This document shows positions 8,101 through 15,169 of a stretch of DNA of 49,982 bases, one piece after another. Below the pieces are notes generated by a model that saw only the letters and a program-made list of their open reading frames with translations, ran no database searches and was not told where the DNA came from. Both the position numbers and the translations under genes were made by a program. Source of the stretch: Candidatus Aenigmatarchaeota archaeon. GTDB lineage: Archaea > Aenigmatarchaeota > Aenigmatarchaeia > QMZP01. The stretch covers positions 1-49,982 of the forward strand of contig JAFCEK010000001.1 of the NCBI GenBank assembly GCA_017609225.1, in the 5' to 3' direction. Numbering within the stretch: position 1 is the first letter of the stretch; every line of letters begins with the position of its first letter.

Positions 8101-11100
8101 GGGGCTTTCATCACATGCTGTCTGGTTTGAGCTTAAAGTGATGTTGGTATGACACTGTTCAAATACGTTTGTGCAGTATCCAAATTCGCTGCTCCACATG
8201 CACTGTGTCTGCTCATCACACATTGTCTGGTTCCAGTCATACTTCCAGCATTCCATGCTCCAGTCAGGCTCACAGAACGGATATGGTTCAGGCATCCACT
8301 GGCATGCCATGCCGATCAGCGTTTCATTTGTGCATGCTGACTCATTCCCGTCATACTTCCAGCATTCCATACCTGCCTGTGCACCTGTGCCCATTCCACC
8401 AATAACATCCCCGCCTGCAAACCCTTTTGGATTGCACCAGCCGGGTTCCTTCCATCTGCAGCCTTCGGTGGCATCACATGCATTCTGGTCGTTTGATAAT
8501 GATTCATTCCAGCAGTCAACTCCTCCAGCACTCCAGTCCTCCATGCACCAGCCGTCAGTCCATCTGCATCCTGCAACGCTGTTACAGCCGTTTTCACCAA
8601 GGCTCTGGTTATAGCATATAGGCTCGCAAAAACCAGAAGGGTCCCAGTAGCAGATATCAGAATGCTGACTGCATGCTGCCTGGTTATCATAATCCCAGCA
8701 AACCATTAACTGGTTATCGCACCAGCTGCCCCATGAATCAGTTCTCCATGTGCAGCCAGCTGCAGTGTTACATGAGACATTGTCATTATACTGCCAGCAG
8801 TTTGATGACCAGTCCACATCACACACCGCGCCCCAGTCATTTGTTTCCCATCTGCAGCCCTCAGTGAGATTACACGCAGTCCTGTTACTGTCATACAGCC
8901 AGCAGTTTTTTGGGGCAAACGCTGCAGGCTCGCACCAGCCGCCTTGGGTCTGGCACCATTCTGTGGTGGCTCCCTCACCTTCACAATATGTGTCATTTGT
9001 CCATATACAATCCGATGGGCTGGCTTCGCATGCTGTCTGTGTTGTCATGGAATAGCATTCTTCCCCGATGCTCCAGTCCTGCTCACACCACCCGCTTCCT
9101 GTTCCATTGGACCATTCACAGGTTGCATTCCTCGCAAGGCATGCTGACTCATTCCCGTCATATTTCCAGCAGTCAGCACCAGGGAAATCACACCAGCTTC
9201 CCCAAGGGTCTGTCATCCATGTGCAGTTGTTGGCAATGCAGTTTGCCTCGCCAAGGTCTTCCAGCTCTGGATTATACCAGCCAAAACAGTCACCTGAAAC
9301 AAATCCGCAAAACGAATCAGCAAAGCATTCAGGATCAGTGCAATCAATAAGGTTATCATTATCATTATCAATAGAATCCCAGCATATTTCGGCTGTTTCT
9401 CCTGCCTTTGAGCAGTAGCCATCATTTTCCCCGCCTGACCATTCACAGGAACCTGTTGCATTGATTGCGCTCCTGCCTTTGTTTACACAGTCATACTGCG
9501 TATAACATCTGTCACAGGAATCTTCACATGTTTTTTCACTGCTGTCAACACAATACCCGCCCATTTCACTATTGTTTTCCTGAATCCATTTGCATTTAAC
9601 ATTATTGAATTCGTACGCATGCTCACAGTAGCACTTGGGGGTATTGCACATGTCAAAGGTTGTTGCAGAGCCTGGTGCAGCACTGGAATAGCTTGAAGCA
9701 TTTGGGTTTCCATAATAGGTGCAGCTTCCGCAGTCTGTTGTGCAGTCTGAAGCTATTCCAGTTTTAAACTGTTTTTTCGCCCTGCATGTGCCAAACCCGT
9801 TGGGAGCATCAGCATCAGCAGTAAATACGCATTTTGGGTTTTGCAGGCAATACTCCCTGGCGCTGGCTGTTGAATTATGCGCAGTCCCGTCAAATTTGTA
9901 TTCACATGCATAGCATGCCTTCATACAGTTTCTTTCATCGCTTCCCTTTGGCTCACATCTTCCGGATGGCACAGAAAGGTTTCCCTCGCAGTAATTCTCC
10001 AGAACCCATTTGCATCCGGCAGCCAGGCAGTTCCTTTCATTATCCAGAATGGTGCAGCTTTGGGTTTCATTTACACCAAAAATATCCTCCCTGTTGGGTA
10101 TGCATGTTTTTGTGGAGTTATCCCATATGCAGGGCATATACCATGGGTCTCCGGCTATCTGGTCGCATAAGGTCCTTGCAGACTCGGAATCAGTTGTTTT
10201 CATAATAACATCCTCGCATGAGGTTACGCCCTCCGGGACAGGTTCCATTTCGTCATAACATGCATGACTTATCCTGTTTTCAGTACAGCTTCCAGCCTTC
10301 CATTCACAGCATGTAGCAAGCATGGATATGGTGTTGCAAAGCCTTGATTCATTAATCATAGTGCAGTTTATTCCGTGATCCTGTATCTGGTTTGCATTGG
10401 CATGGCTTGTATTAATTATGCATTCATTGCTGCTGTATTCACAGCCAAGAACATTATTGCAGTTTGTTGAATTTTTATCAAAAAGGTAACATCCGGGGTT
10501 CCATTCCTCAAAAATACTTTCCCCATAACCAAAATCAGAAGGGTCTATGCAGCTTCCCCCCAGAGCAGGATTGGTCCAGTCAGTATACTGCCAGAAGCAG
10601 TAGTATGTTTCCATACACTCCCTTTCTGTTGTTATATTGGAACATGACATATTGAAATTCGGATAACACCAGCCATCGTTGGGTCCTGCGCCCCAGCTCT
10701 CCCAGGCACAATTCAACCCATAGGCATTATTCACACAATCATTCTGGGTGCCTCCTCTCCAGCCATCCCATGTCCAGCACTGTACCTCTTCACACCAGCC
10801 CCAGCCTTCTGAAAGCCGCCATGTACAGCCTGCAGCTTCACACTCGCCGGCAGTACTATAATCCCAGCAGCCCTCCTCCATGCAGTATGATGAGCCGTCC
10901 CATGTGCAATTTAATCCATAGGGATTGTTTTCACATGCACTCTGGTTTGTAAAGTCAAAATGCCAGCATGAGTACTCTTCGCATGAATCATGAACATAAT
11001 AATTATCTACCCATGTGCAGTTCATACCTTCAGGATTGTTTTCACACACACTCTGATTTGTTCCTGAATAATCCCAGCAGCCCTTTTCATAGCAGTAAGA

Positions 11101-11646
11101 AGACTGGGAATTCCATGAGCAGCTCTGGTTTTTTGAACCCAGCCCATTATTGCATTCAGCTTCTGTGGAATAGCTCCAGCAGCCTGCTTCATAACAGCTT
11201 CCCCATCTGCATCCTGTAGCATTCCTGCATTCAGCCTCTGTTTCCAGCTCCCAGCAATTTATGTTGGGATTGTAGCCTGTGCATTCGTTTTCCCAGCTGC
11301 ATCTCAGATTATAGATGTTATTTTCACACGCACTCTGGTTTGTTCCGTCAAATGTATCGCAATGAGGCTGTTCGCACCAGCCCCAGTCCGTTCCTGTCTG
11401 CCATGTGCAGTTTTTTCCGGGAATATCAGCTGAGAGGCATGCTGTTTCATTCCAGAAATTCCAGCATCCCAACTCTTCGCACCATCCGCCCCATTCGTCT
11501 GTATGCCAGTTGCAGTTAATATCAGCTTCGCATTCTGTTTCTGTTGTATAACTCCAGCAGTCTGCAGCAGCAAACGGAGAAACAAATATAATTGAAAACA
11601 TAGTAATTGCTGCAACTGCCCAAAAAAGAACAAATCCAGCCCTCAT
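5194..11646 (-). CDS. Giant Cys/Trp-repeat cell-surface protein with C-terminal membrane anchor
   Basis: A 2150-residue exported protein. Residues 1-29 are a signal peptide (ends FVSPFAAADC). From there to about 1225 run some two dozen 25-50-residue repeats of the type C-W-x-Y ... C ... C-x-W ... W-C-E, each with about four Cys, many Trp and frequent N-x-S/T sites. Acidic calcium-binding-like loops lie near 762 (DNDNDNLIDC) and 1477 (DDDDDDMVDC). A fibronectin-III-like stretch is near 1512-1610 (TSKPTNGTVFFWYN) and a PGF-pre-PGF-like domain near 1830-2015. Two Cys modules (C-x5-QC or -RC ... WETxETCxYGC) precede a membrane helix (about 2122-2145) and the basic tail YKKRRV. Likely an adhesin or envelope protein stiffened by disulfides; function unknown. 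It shares a bidirectional promoter gap with the pilin gene at 11706. Confidence 0.85.
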   Translation of the reverse strand: MRAGFVLFWAVAAITMFSIIFVSPFAAADCWSYTTETECEADINCNWHTDEWGGWCEELGCWNFWNETACLSADIPGKNCTWQTGTDWGWCEQPHCDTFDGTNQSACENNIYNLRCSWENECTGYNPNINCWELETEAECRNATGCRWGSCYEAGCWSYSTEAECNNGLGSKNQSCSWNSQSSYCYEKGCWDYSGTNQSVCENNPEGMNCTWVDNYYVHDSCEEYSCWHFDFTNQSACENNPYGLNCTWDGSSYCMEEGCWDYSTAGECEAAGCTWRLSEGWGWCEEVQCWTWDGWRGGTQNDCVNNAYGLNCAWESWGAGPNDGWCYPNFNMSCSNITTERECMETYYCFWQYTDWTNPALGGSCIDPSDFGYGESIFEEWNPGCYLFDKNSTNCNNVLGCEYSSNECIINTSHANANQIQDHGINCTMINESRLCNTISMLATCCEWKAGSCTENRISHACYDEMEPVPEGVTSCEDVIMKTTDSESARTLCDQIAGDPWYMPCIWDNSTKTCIPNREDIFGVNETQSCTILDNERNCLAAGCKWVLENYCEGNLSVPSGRCEPKGSDERNCMKACYACEYKFDGTAHNSTASAREYCLQNPKCVFTADADAPNGFGTCRAKKQFKTGIASDCTTDCGSCTYYGNPNASSYSSAAPGSATTFDMCNTPKCYCEHAYEFNNVKCKWIQENNSEMGGYCVDSSEKTCEDSCDRCYTQYDCVNKGRSAINATGSCEWSGGENDGYCSKAGETAEICWDSIDNDNDNLIDCTDPECFADSFCGFVSGDCFGWYNPELEDLGEANCIANNCTWMTDPWGSWCDFPGADCWKYDGNESACLARNATCEWSNGTGSGWCEQDWSIGEECYSMTTQTACEASPSDCIWTNDTYCEGEGATTEWCQTQGGWCEPAAFAPKNCWLYDSNRTACNLTEGCRWETNDWGAVCDVDWSSNCWQYNDNVSCNTAAGCTWRTDSWGSWCDNQLMVCWDYDNQAACSQHSDICYWDPSGFCEPICYNQSLGENGCNSVAGCRWTDGWCMEDWSAGGVDCWNESLSNDQNACDATEGCRWKEPGWCNPKGFAGGDVIGGMGTGAQAGMECWKYDGNESACTNETLIGMACQWMPEPYPFCEPDWSMECWKYDWNQTMCDEQTQCMWSSEFGYCTNVFEQCHTNITLSSNQTACDESPYCNWTTQAGAPDGGWCEPTCFSAATEAECGTGCRWMTGFCTSPGMHDMFYGMEEGPPVPVAFDPDGCDLVGPDSGLDGAVDICGLGMKDIGDAFGFGVDVRDFSQAGICKDEKTGPGMFGSGNQTVKLYIYLDTDGSTTGGCSLGHNSSAGGYEFMFKYISAWNSSLNKATEVFNAYKCGASGGWEAADITLSAWKEKMCSVIHGPMLAVKKSDLEKFPLLYDSEKDMRVSAASASENKNASSPSDMVGPGWVTPGAIDFSIDGFFEQDVDTAMFEDILMHGFVKYEDCLNGVDDDDDDMVDCNDWDCEFAPNCEGVGVNSPDYVDTSMPVIVGVKFEEYTDSALIMYETSKPTNGTVFFWYNDSTCSSTPYNRTIYDIGILSDDVREHKLWHTAEIYNDGGVNSLDYDLQPNTTYYYKIKICDSESRCSISACTPIRTASATRCPYCNFVTLIQVPDGWTVSYDLDQDGTWEHVQGQVCGPNAGMKTNYTSGRRANIKLNYTEGGEIIFLNVTLTKTGLSSDTRDIQEAGDLLFSDSETDSSGNTIGYVGMISETRDKIINNLHPQICKLTIPRGDTACDHLYQCDNSGENCIERTDEANLTGTTSTTCTWQIPYCEFSIWASGEPGTSTGGRDTGGTPGGGAAGASSVSETVNIGTIPAGTSGVAAFTKEDDLYVQEITITPKTNAENVVVTVKKEAAKPANVTDAPGNVFAYLTITALNIKEENITTAKIKFKVLKSWLTDNSIDENSVKMMRYKDNTWQTLQTAKVSGSLSLTGAVTAGDCGILGLGCIVKGVIEFVEGILGAITGRATGVEDYVYYQATTPGFSVFAITGEEAAAAGTVCTPDAIQCSGDDLQRCMSDGSAWETIETCQYGCNETALVCNTEEGIAPTQTVCSPGLKRCLGNELQQCSGDGTGWETVETCTYGCNESGLVCEAPVNITGIALAVVAVIIVIIAAALVYKKRRV

Positions 11647-11705
11647 TATATATAATTAATATAGAGAATATAAATATTTAAACCAATTCAAACCAAATAT
11701 TATTC
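11647..11705. promoter_or_regulatory. Bidirectional promoter between giant surface gene and pilin-like cluster
   Basis: This 59-bp gap between divergent starts is almost entirely A and T, with TATA-like runs usable on both strands (TATATATAATTAATATAG near 11647-11664 and AATATAAATATTTAAA near 11668-11683). The compact arrangement suggests joint expression of the 2150-residue protein and the pilin-like genes. No SD precedes either start. Confidence 0.5.
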
Positions 11706-11933
11706 ATGAATAATTCTAAAGGGGCATTCCAGCTGAGTCTGAGCTTCATTATAATAATAGTTTTTGCTATTGTTCTTTTAACCCTTGCAGTAACATGGCT
11801 GCAGGGCGTGATAACCAGTGTAACAGGTCTTACAAATGATCTAACACAGCAGGCACAGAGCAAGCTTCAGAGCACGTTTTCGCAGACAAACAAAAACTTT
11901 GCTGTATGGCCCAGCAGCTATAAGATTGAGTGA
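11706..11933 (+). CDS. Prepilin-like protein, N-terminal half before an in-frame TGA
   Basis: A 75-residue product that starts MNNSKGAFQLSLSF, then has a 20-residue hydrophobic helix and an amphipathic stretch rich in Gln and Ser. This is the layout of an archaeal class III (prepilin) signal, with cleavage expected after KG. The ORF ends at a TGA (11931-11933), yet the same frame continues without another stop to 12323, and the joined sequence reads as a normal secreted pilin-type protein of about 205 residues. The TGA most likely replaces an Arg codon (AGA or CGA) between KIE and GKAFKM. TGA is the normal stop of other genes here, so a nonsense mutation, a sequencing error or readthrough are all open. 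Confidence 0.6.
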   Translation: MNNSKGAFQLSLSFIIIIVFAIVLLTLAVTWLQGVITSVTGLTNDLTQQAQSKLQSTFSQTNKNFAVWPSSYKIE

Positions 11934-11948
11934 GGCAAGGCATTCAAG

Positions 11949-12323
11949 ATGTCTGCAGGAGTGAAAAACAATGCAGATGACGGGGCAAGCCATAAATTTG
12001 TATTGAATGTTGTCCCTGCAGCTGCAAGTGTAAGCATATTTAGCTCCTATGGCTGTTCAGGAACTGATATAAACAGCTGCGTTGCACTTGAAAATGATAT
12101 GGCAGGATGGGTAACATTTCCCGCAGGCGTGTTCACAGTGCAGATAAACAGTGTGGGATACAGGGATATAACAATAACAATACCAGATGATGCCAAAACC
12201 GGAACATACCAGTTTGATGCTGTCGTGTGCTGCACTGACTGTGCTGATTATGCTGGCTCCTGCACAACAGACAACCTTAACTGGGGCGGAAGCGCGCAGC
12301 CGATTCAGATAATTGTTGAATAA
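11949..12323 (+). CDS. C-terminal half of the interrupted prepilin-like protein
   Basis: The frame is continuous with the ORF at 11706 except for the TGA at 11931. The first ATG after it (11949) would give 124 residues beginning MSAGVKNNADDGASHKF, but no SD is evident and the product would have no export signal. The content is beta-rich (FVLNVVPAAASVSIF, GYRDITITIPDDAKTG) with paired Cys (VVCCTDCADYAGSC), as expected for the outer head of a pilin-like protein. It is best read as the second half of the gene starting at 11706, not as an independent gene. Confidence 0.55.
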   Translation: MSAGVKNNADDGASHKFVLNVVPAAASVSIFSSYGCSGTDINSCVALENDMAGWVTFPAGVFTVQINSVGYRDITITIPDDAKTGTYQFDAVVCCTDCADYAGSCTTDNLNWGGSAQPIQIIVE

Positions 12324-12370
12324 TTCTTTGAATATATTATAACAAAAACAATTATTATTTAGTGGGATGT

Positions 12371-12847
12371 ATGAATGTGGGAGCTGTGTTTGGCATAATA
12401 TTTGCCGCAATATTCATAGGATTTATCCTGGCATTTGGTACAGGAGCAATAACAGACATATTCTGTGTTGGCAATGTTGCCCAGACAAACAATGCAGTAA
12501 AGCAGCTTGAGATAGCTGTTGAAAACCTTTATGTAAGGGGATCCGAGGGCTCAAGCGATGAATATACACTAAACATACCTGACAATGCAAGGGTATGCTT
12601 TGTGAACAGCACAGATGCAAGCCCGAATGTCCTGGGCGGCTGGATGCCAGACCCTGATACAGCGCATATAGTGAAAAGAAAGATAGAAACACAAAACCTC
12701 AATGTATGGGTTTACTACAACTGCGGAAGCCAGGAGCCGGGTTACAGGATTGAGTATCTCTCTGTGCCCAGCAGCTTTTGCGCCAGTCCAGGAACATCGC
12801 TCTATCTGGAGAACAAGGGACTTTCGGTTGAGATATCAAAAATGTAA
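12371..12847 (+). CDS. Membrane-anchored secreted protein, prepilin-like
   Basis: A 158-residue protein from the ATG at 12371 (a GTG at 12362 is in frame). It begins MNVGAVFGIIFAAIFIGFIL, a single N-terminal hydrophobic helix with almost no polar lead, followed by an extracellular domain with four Cys that could pair. No known family is recognised. It follows the interrupted pilin gene by 47 bp and precedes the next anchored protein by 40 bp, all on the same strand, so it probably belongs to one transcription unit of surface or pilus-like components. The role is inferred from context only. Confidence 0.65.
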   Translation: MNVGAVFGIIFAAIFIGFILAFGTGAITDIFCVGNVAQTNNAVKQLEIAVENLYVRGSEGSSDEYTLNIPDNARVCFVNSTDASPNVLGGWMPDPDTAHIVKRKIETQNLNVWVYYNCGSQEPGYRIEYLSVPSSFCASPGTSLYLENKGLSVEISKM

Positions 12848-12887
12848 TTCATCAGCGCATGATTCAGAGTTCACATAACTGATATGC

Positions 12888-14015
12888 ATGATAACATTAT
12901 TCCAGCTGTTCAAGATGATTTTTGGCATAATTGTGGCAGCCTTTATTCTCTATGCGCTTCTGAATTATTCAGGCAGCTATTCAGTATTTCAGGAAAGCGG
13001 CATAAAGGCAAAGATATTGAACAATTTCAGGGAAACAGCGCAGGATGTTTATTATTCCGGAAATGCCATAACCTATACAGACTTTTCTGCATATGATTTT
13101 TCTGGCACAAGATATGAACCGCTCAGAAACCCCCCTCTAATAGTGTCCGAAGCAGGGGAAATGGATATATGGTTTCCTCTTTTCTTTGTTATGGGAGAGA
13201 ATGTTTACATACACAGGGGCAGCCTTGATTACAAATTCTGGAAATTTTATTTTGTTGAGGCACTACCTGATATGAATATAATCTTTAATCCTGTTGACAA
13301 CACGCCTGATGCATGGGAAATAATGCAGGGCATAGTGGAGCTTATGCCTGATACAGCAGGAACAGAAAGGAAAATATATTTCGGACTTTGTGACGGGGAT
13401 TTTTATGAAACAAATGCATGCGGAGGCAAGCCATGCAGCAGAAATGACTTCCTTAATGCGCAGTCCACATTCTCTGCAACCCGGTTTGATAAATGCACAG
13501 CATCCCTGCCGCAGAACTCAAGGCTTGTTGTGATATCATCAGGCTGCACGCAGGGCTATGCAAACAGCAGCATATGCATAATACCATCCGGTTCAGGTGT
13601 TGGAAATTTCTATATCTCGGGTTCTCCTGAAAAATTTATATACAGGGATTCCCTTGACCTGCTGTCTGCAGTCCTTGGCGGGACAGAGCAGGATGCATTT
13701 GGCAAAACGCAGGGGGAAAAATTTTATGAATACAAAAACAGGATATTTGGGGAAAGATTAAAGATAGCATCAGACATAACCGCCAAAAGGTCGCTGCTTG
13801 TTACAGGAAGGCTTAACCCGGATACGGAAAGCACTGACTATTACTGCAGGTCAGTTTATATTTCCCTTGAGGGCATAACAAACCAGATAAAATCACTTGT
13901 TTCCAACAGGAATTACTACACGAATACAGCAGACCAGACAAACCTTAAGAATCTCCTTGAGCAGGCAAAGCTCAATTACCAGGAGCTTGTAAACAGGGGA
14001 TGTGAGTATCAATGA
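12888..14015 (+). CDS. Membrane-anchored extracellular protein, unknown family
   Basis: A 375-residue protein with an N-terminal hydrophobic helix (FKMIFGIIVAAFILYALLNY) and a large soluble domain predicted outside the cell. The domain contains several Cys (for example FGLCDGD, ACGGKPC, VISSGCTQGYANSSIC) and ends in a helical stretch (NLKNLLEQAKLNYQELVNRGC). No catalytic motif is obvious. Its stop overlaps the next gene's start by four bases (ATGA), a sign of translational coupling within the pilin-like cluster. Confidence 0.65.
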   Translation: MITLFQLFKMIFGIIVAAFILYALLNYSGSYSVFQESGIKAKILNNFRETAQDVYYSGNAITYTDFSAYDFSGTRYEPLRNPPLIVSEAGEMDIWFPLFFVMGENVYIHRGSLDYKFWKFYFVEALPDMNIIFNPVDNTPDAWEIMQGIVELMPDTAGTERKIYFGLCDGDFYETNACGGKPCSRNDFLNAQSTFSATRFDKCTASLPQNSRLVVISSGCTQGYANSSICIIPSGSGVGNFYISGSPEKFIYRDSLDLLSAVLGGTEQDAFGKTQGEKFYEYKNRIFGERLKIASDITAKRSLLVTGRLNPDTESTDYYCRSVYISLEGITNQIKSLVSNRNYYTNTADQTNLKNLLEQAKLNYQELVNRGCEYQ

Positions 14016-14536
14016 AAACAAAAAACATAAAGGGGCAGTATTCTGTTCTTGAATATGTGTTTCTTTCCCTGTTCATTATAGCAATCATAATAGGGCTCAT
14101 GTTTTTCCTTACCATATGGAGCAGCATACAGTTTGGAGCTGAAAGCATGAAAACAGAATGGGACAGGGCTTTATGGCTCGGCCAGTATGTTCAGAACATT
14201 CCCCTGCTGGTTAAGGAAACAGGCATGTTTGATGATGGCAAGCTGACAGCCCTTGCAAGCATGGGCCCATCAAAGGCATGCGAATATCTTGAAAGCCTTG
14301 CAGGCCCTGACTTCTTTATGGAACTCAGGATTCTGGATGGAAATGAAACCCAGATAAACTGCACATGGCAGAACTATCCTGACTGCAATTACTGGGAGTT
14401 CTGCAAAAATACAGGCAAAAAAAAGAAAAAATTCTACACGCTTCCTGTAAATGTTTACAGAAGGATAGGGTTCAAGCTTCAGGAAACAACCACAGGCAGA
14501 ACAGACATTGGAATATTAAAGGCAGGTGTGTACTGA
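14012..14536 (+). CDS. Prepilin-like protein
   Basis: A 174-residue protein whose N-terminus MKTKNIKGQYSVLEYVFLSL has a basic lead, a KG-Q junction and then a hydrophobic helix, the hallmark of archaeal class III signal peptides cleaved by a PibD/FlaK-type prepilin peptidase. The rest is a soluble head with Cys residues (INCTWQNYPDCNYWEFC). The start overlaps the previous stop by four bases. Neither a prepilin peptidase nor a pilus ATPase lies in the window, so assembly partners would be encoded elsewhere. Confidence 0.65.
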   Translation: MKTKNIKGQYSVLEYVFLSLFIIAIIIGLMFFLTIWSSIQFGAESMKTEWDRALWLGQYVQNIPLLVKETGMFDDGKLTALASMGPSKACEYLESLAGPDFFMELRILDGNETQINCTWQNYPDCNYWEFCKNTGKKKKKFYTLPVNVYRRIGFKLQETTTGRTDIGILKAGVY

Positions 14537-14559
14537 GGGTAGCAGCGGAAGGAGATTGC

Positions 14560-15093
14560 ATGAATGCAGAAAAAAACCATGAAAAGGCGCAGGCAAGCAT
14601 AATAATGATAGTCCTTGTTCTCATAATATTTGCAGGGCTTGCCCTGTTTCTCCTCTCCTTTGCAAAAACAATGAGCCAGGAGGATTACATGAGCACCTAT
14701 GTTAACAGTCTGCTGCTTTCAATAATGAGAACAGACACAGGATACCTGGATTCAGACTGCAGGCTTGTGTCAGATGCAATATCATGCAGCTTTTTCTCAA
14801 CAGGGCTTGTGTGCAGGGATTCGGAAATAACATGCGACAGCCTGGCATACAGAAAGGTGGAGGAATACATAAACAGAACCATAAAAAAAGGCTTCAGGTA
14901 TTTCTTTTCTGTAACACCGGAAGGATTTGTTGCAAGGTCAAGCTCGGGGGAGCCAATAAAATTTGAAATCGGGGATTCAAAGCTGAAAAGCGAGAAAACA
15001 GAAAAATGGAGCGCAAACCAGAGAATAATGAAGGCAACAGCAACAGGCCAGTATTCCCTGAAGGTTCAGCTTGTTATAGCTGTGAAAAAATAA
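14560..15093 (+). CDS. Prepilin-like protein
   Basis: A 177-residue protein beginning MNAEKNHEKAQASIIMIVLV, with a charged lead, a KA-Q junction and a long hydrophobic helix. The outer part has four Cys (DSDCRLVSDAISC, GLVCRDSEITC) and a basic C-terminal half. A GGAGAT lies about six bases before the start, so this gene is probably translated from the same transcript as the preceding gene, which ends 23 bp upstream. The family is not recognised; minor-pilin function is inference. Confidence 0.6.
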   Translation: MNAEKNHEKAQASIIMIVLVLIIFAGLALFLLSFAKTMSQEDYMSTYVNSLLLSIMRTDTGYLDSDCRLVSDAISCSFFSTGLVCRDSEITCDSLAYRKVEEYINRTIKKGFRYFFSVTPEGFVARSSSGEPIKFEIGDSKLKSEKTEKWSANQRIMKATATGQYSLKVQLVIAVKK

Positions 15094-15139
15094 CAGCATG
15101 CCCAGCTCTGCGAGCCCATGATTTCAAATAATTTCCAAA

Positions 15140-15148
15140 TTTATATAC
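15140..15148 (+). promoter_or_regulatory. TATA box for the gene at 15170
   Basis: TTTATATAC lies 22-30 bp upstream of the ATG at 15170 in a 76-bp gap. The distance implies a leaderless transcript. It marks a new transcription unit within the surface cluster. Confidence 0.6.
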
Positions 15149-15169
15149 ATATAATGTTAATTAATTATT

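Noticed and set aside
5322..11219. Many plus-strand ORFs opposite the 2150-residue gene
   Set aside because: They are short, overlap one another, lack promoters and have Cys/His/Ser-rich content expected from the antisense of the repeats.
11931..11933. Selenocysteine or reassigned TGA
   Set aside because: Other genes end in TGA, the expected residue is Arg by context, and no SECIS-like hairpin is evident after the codon.
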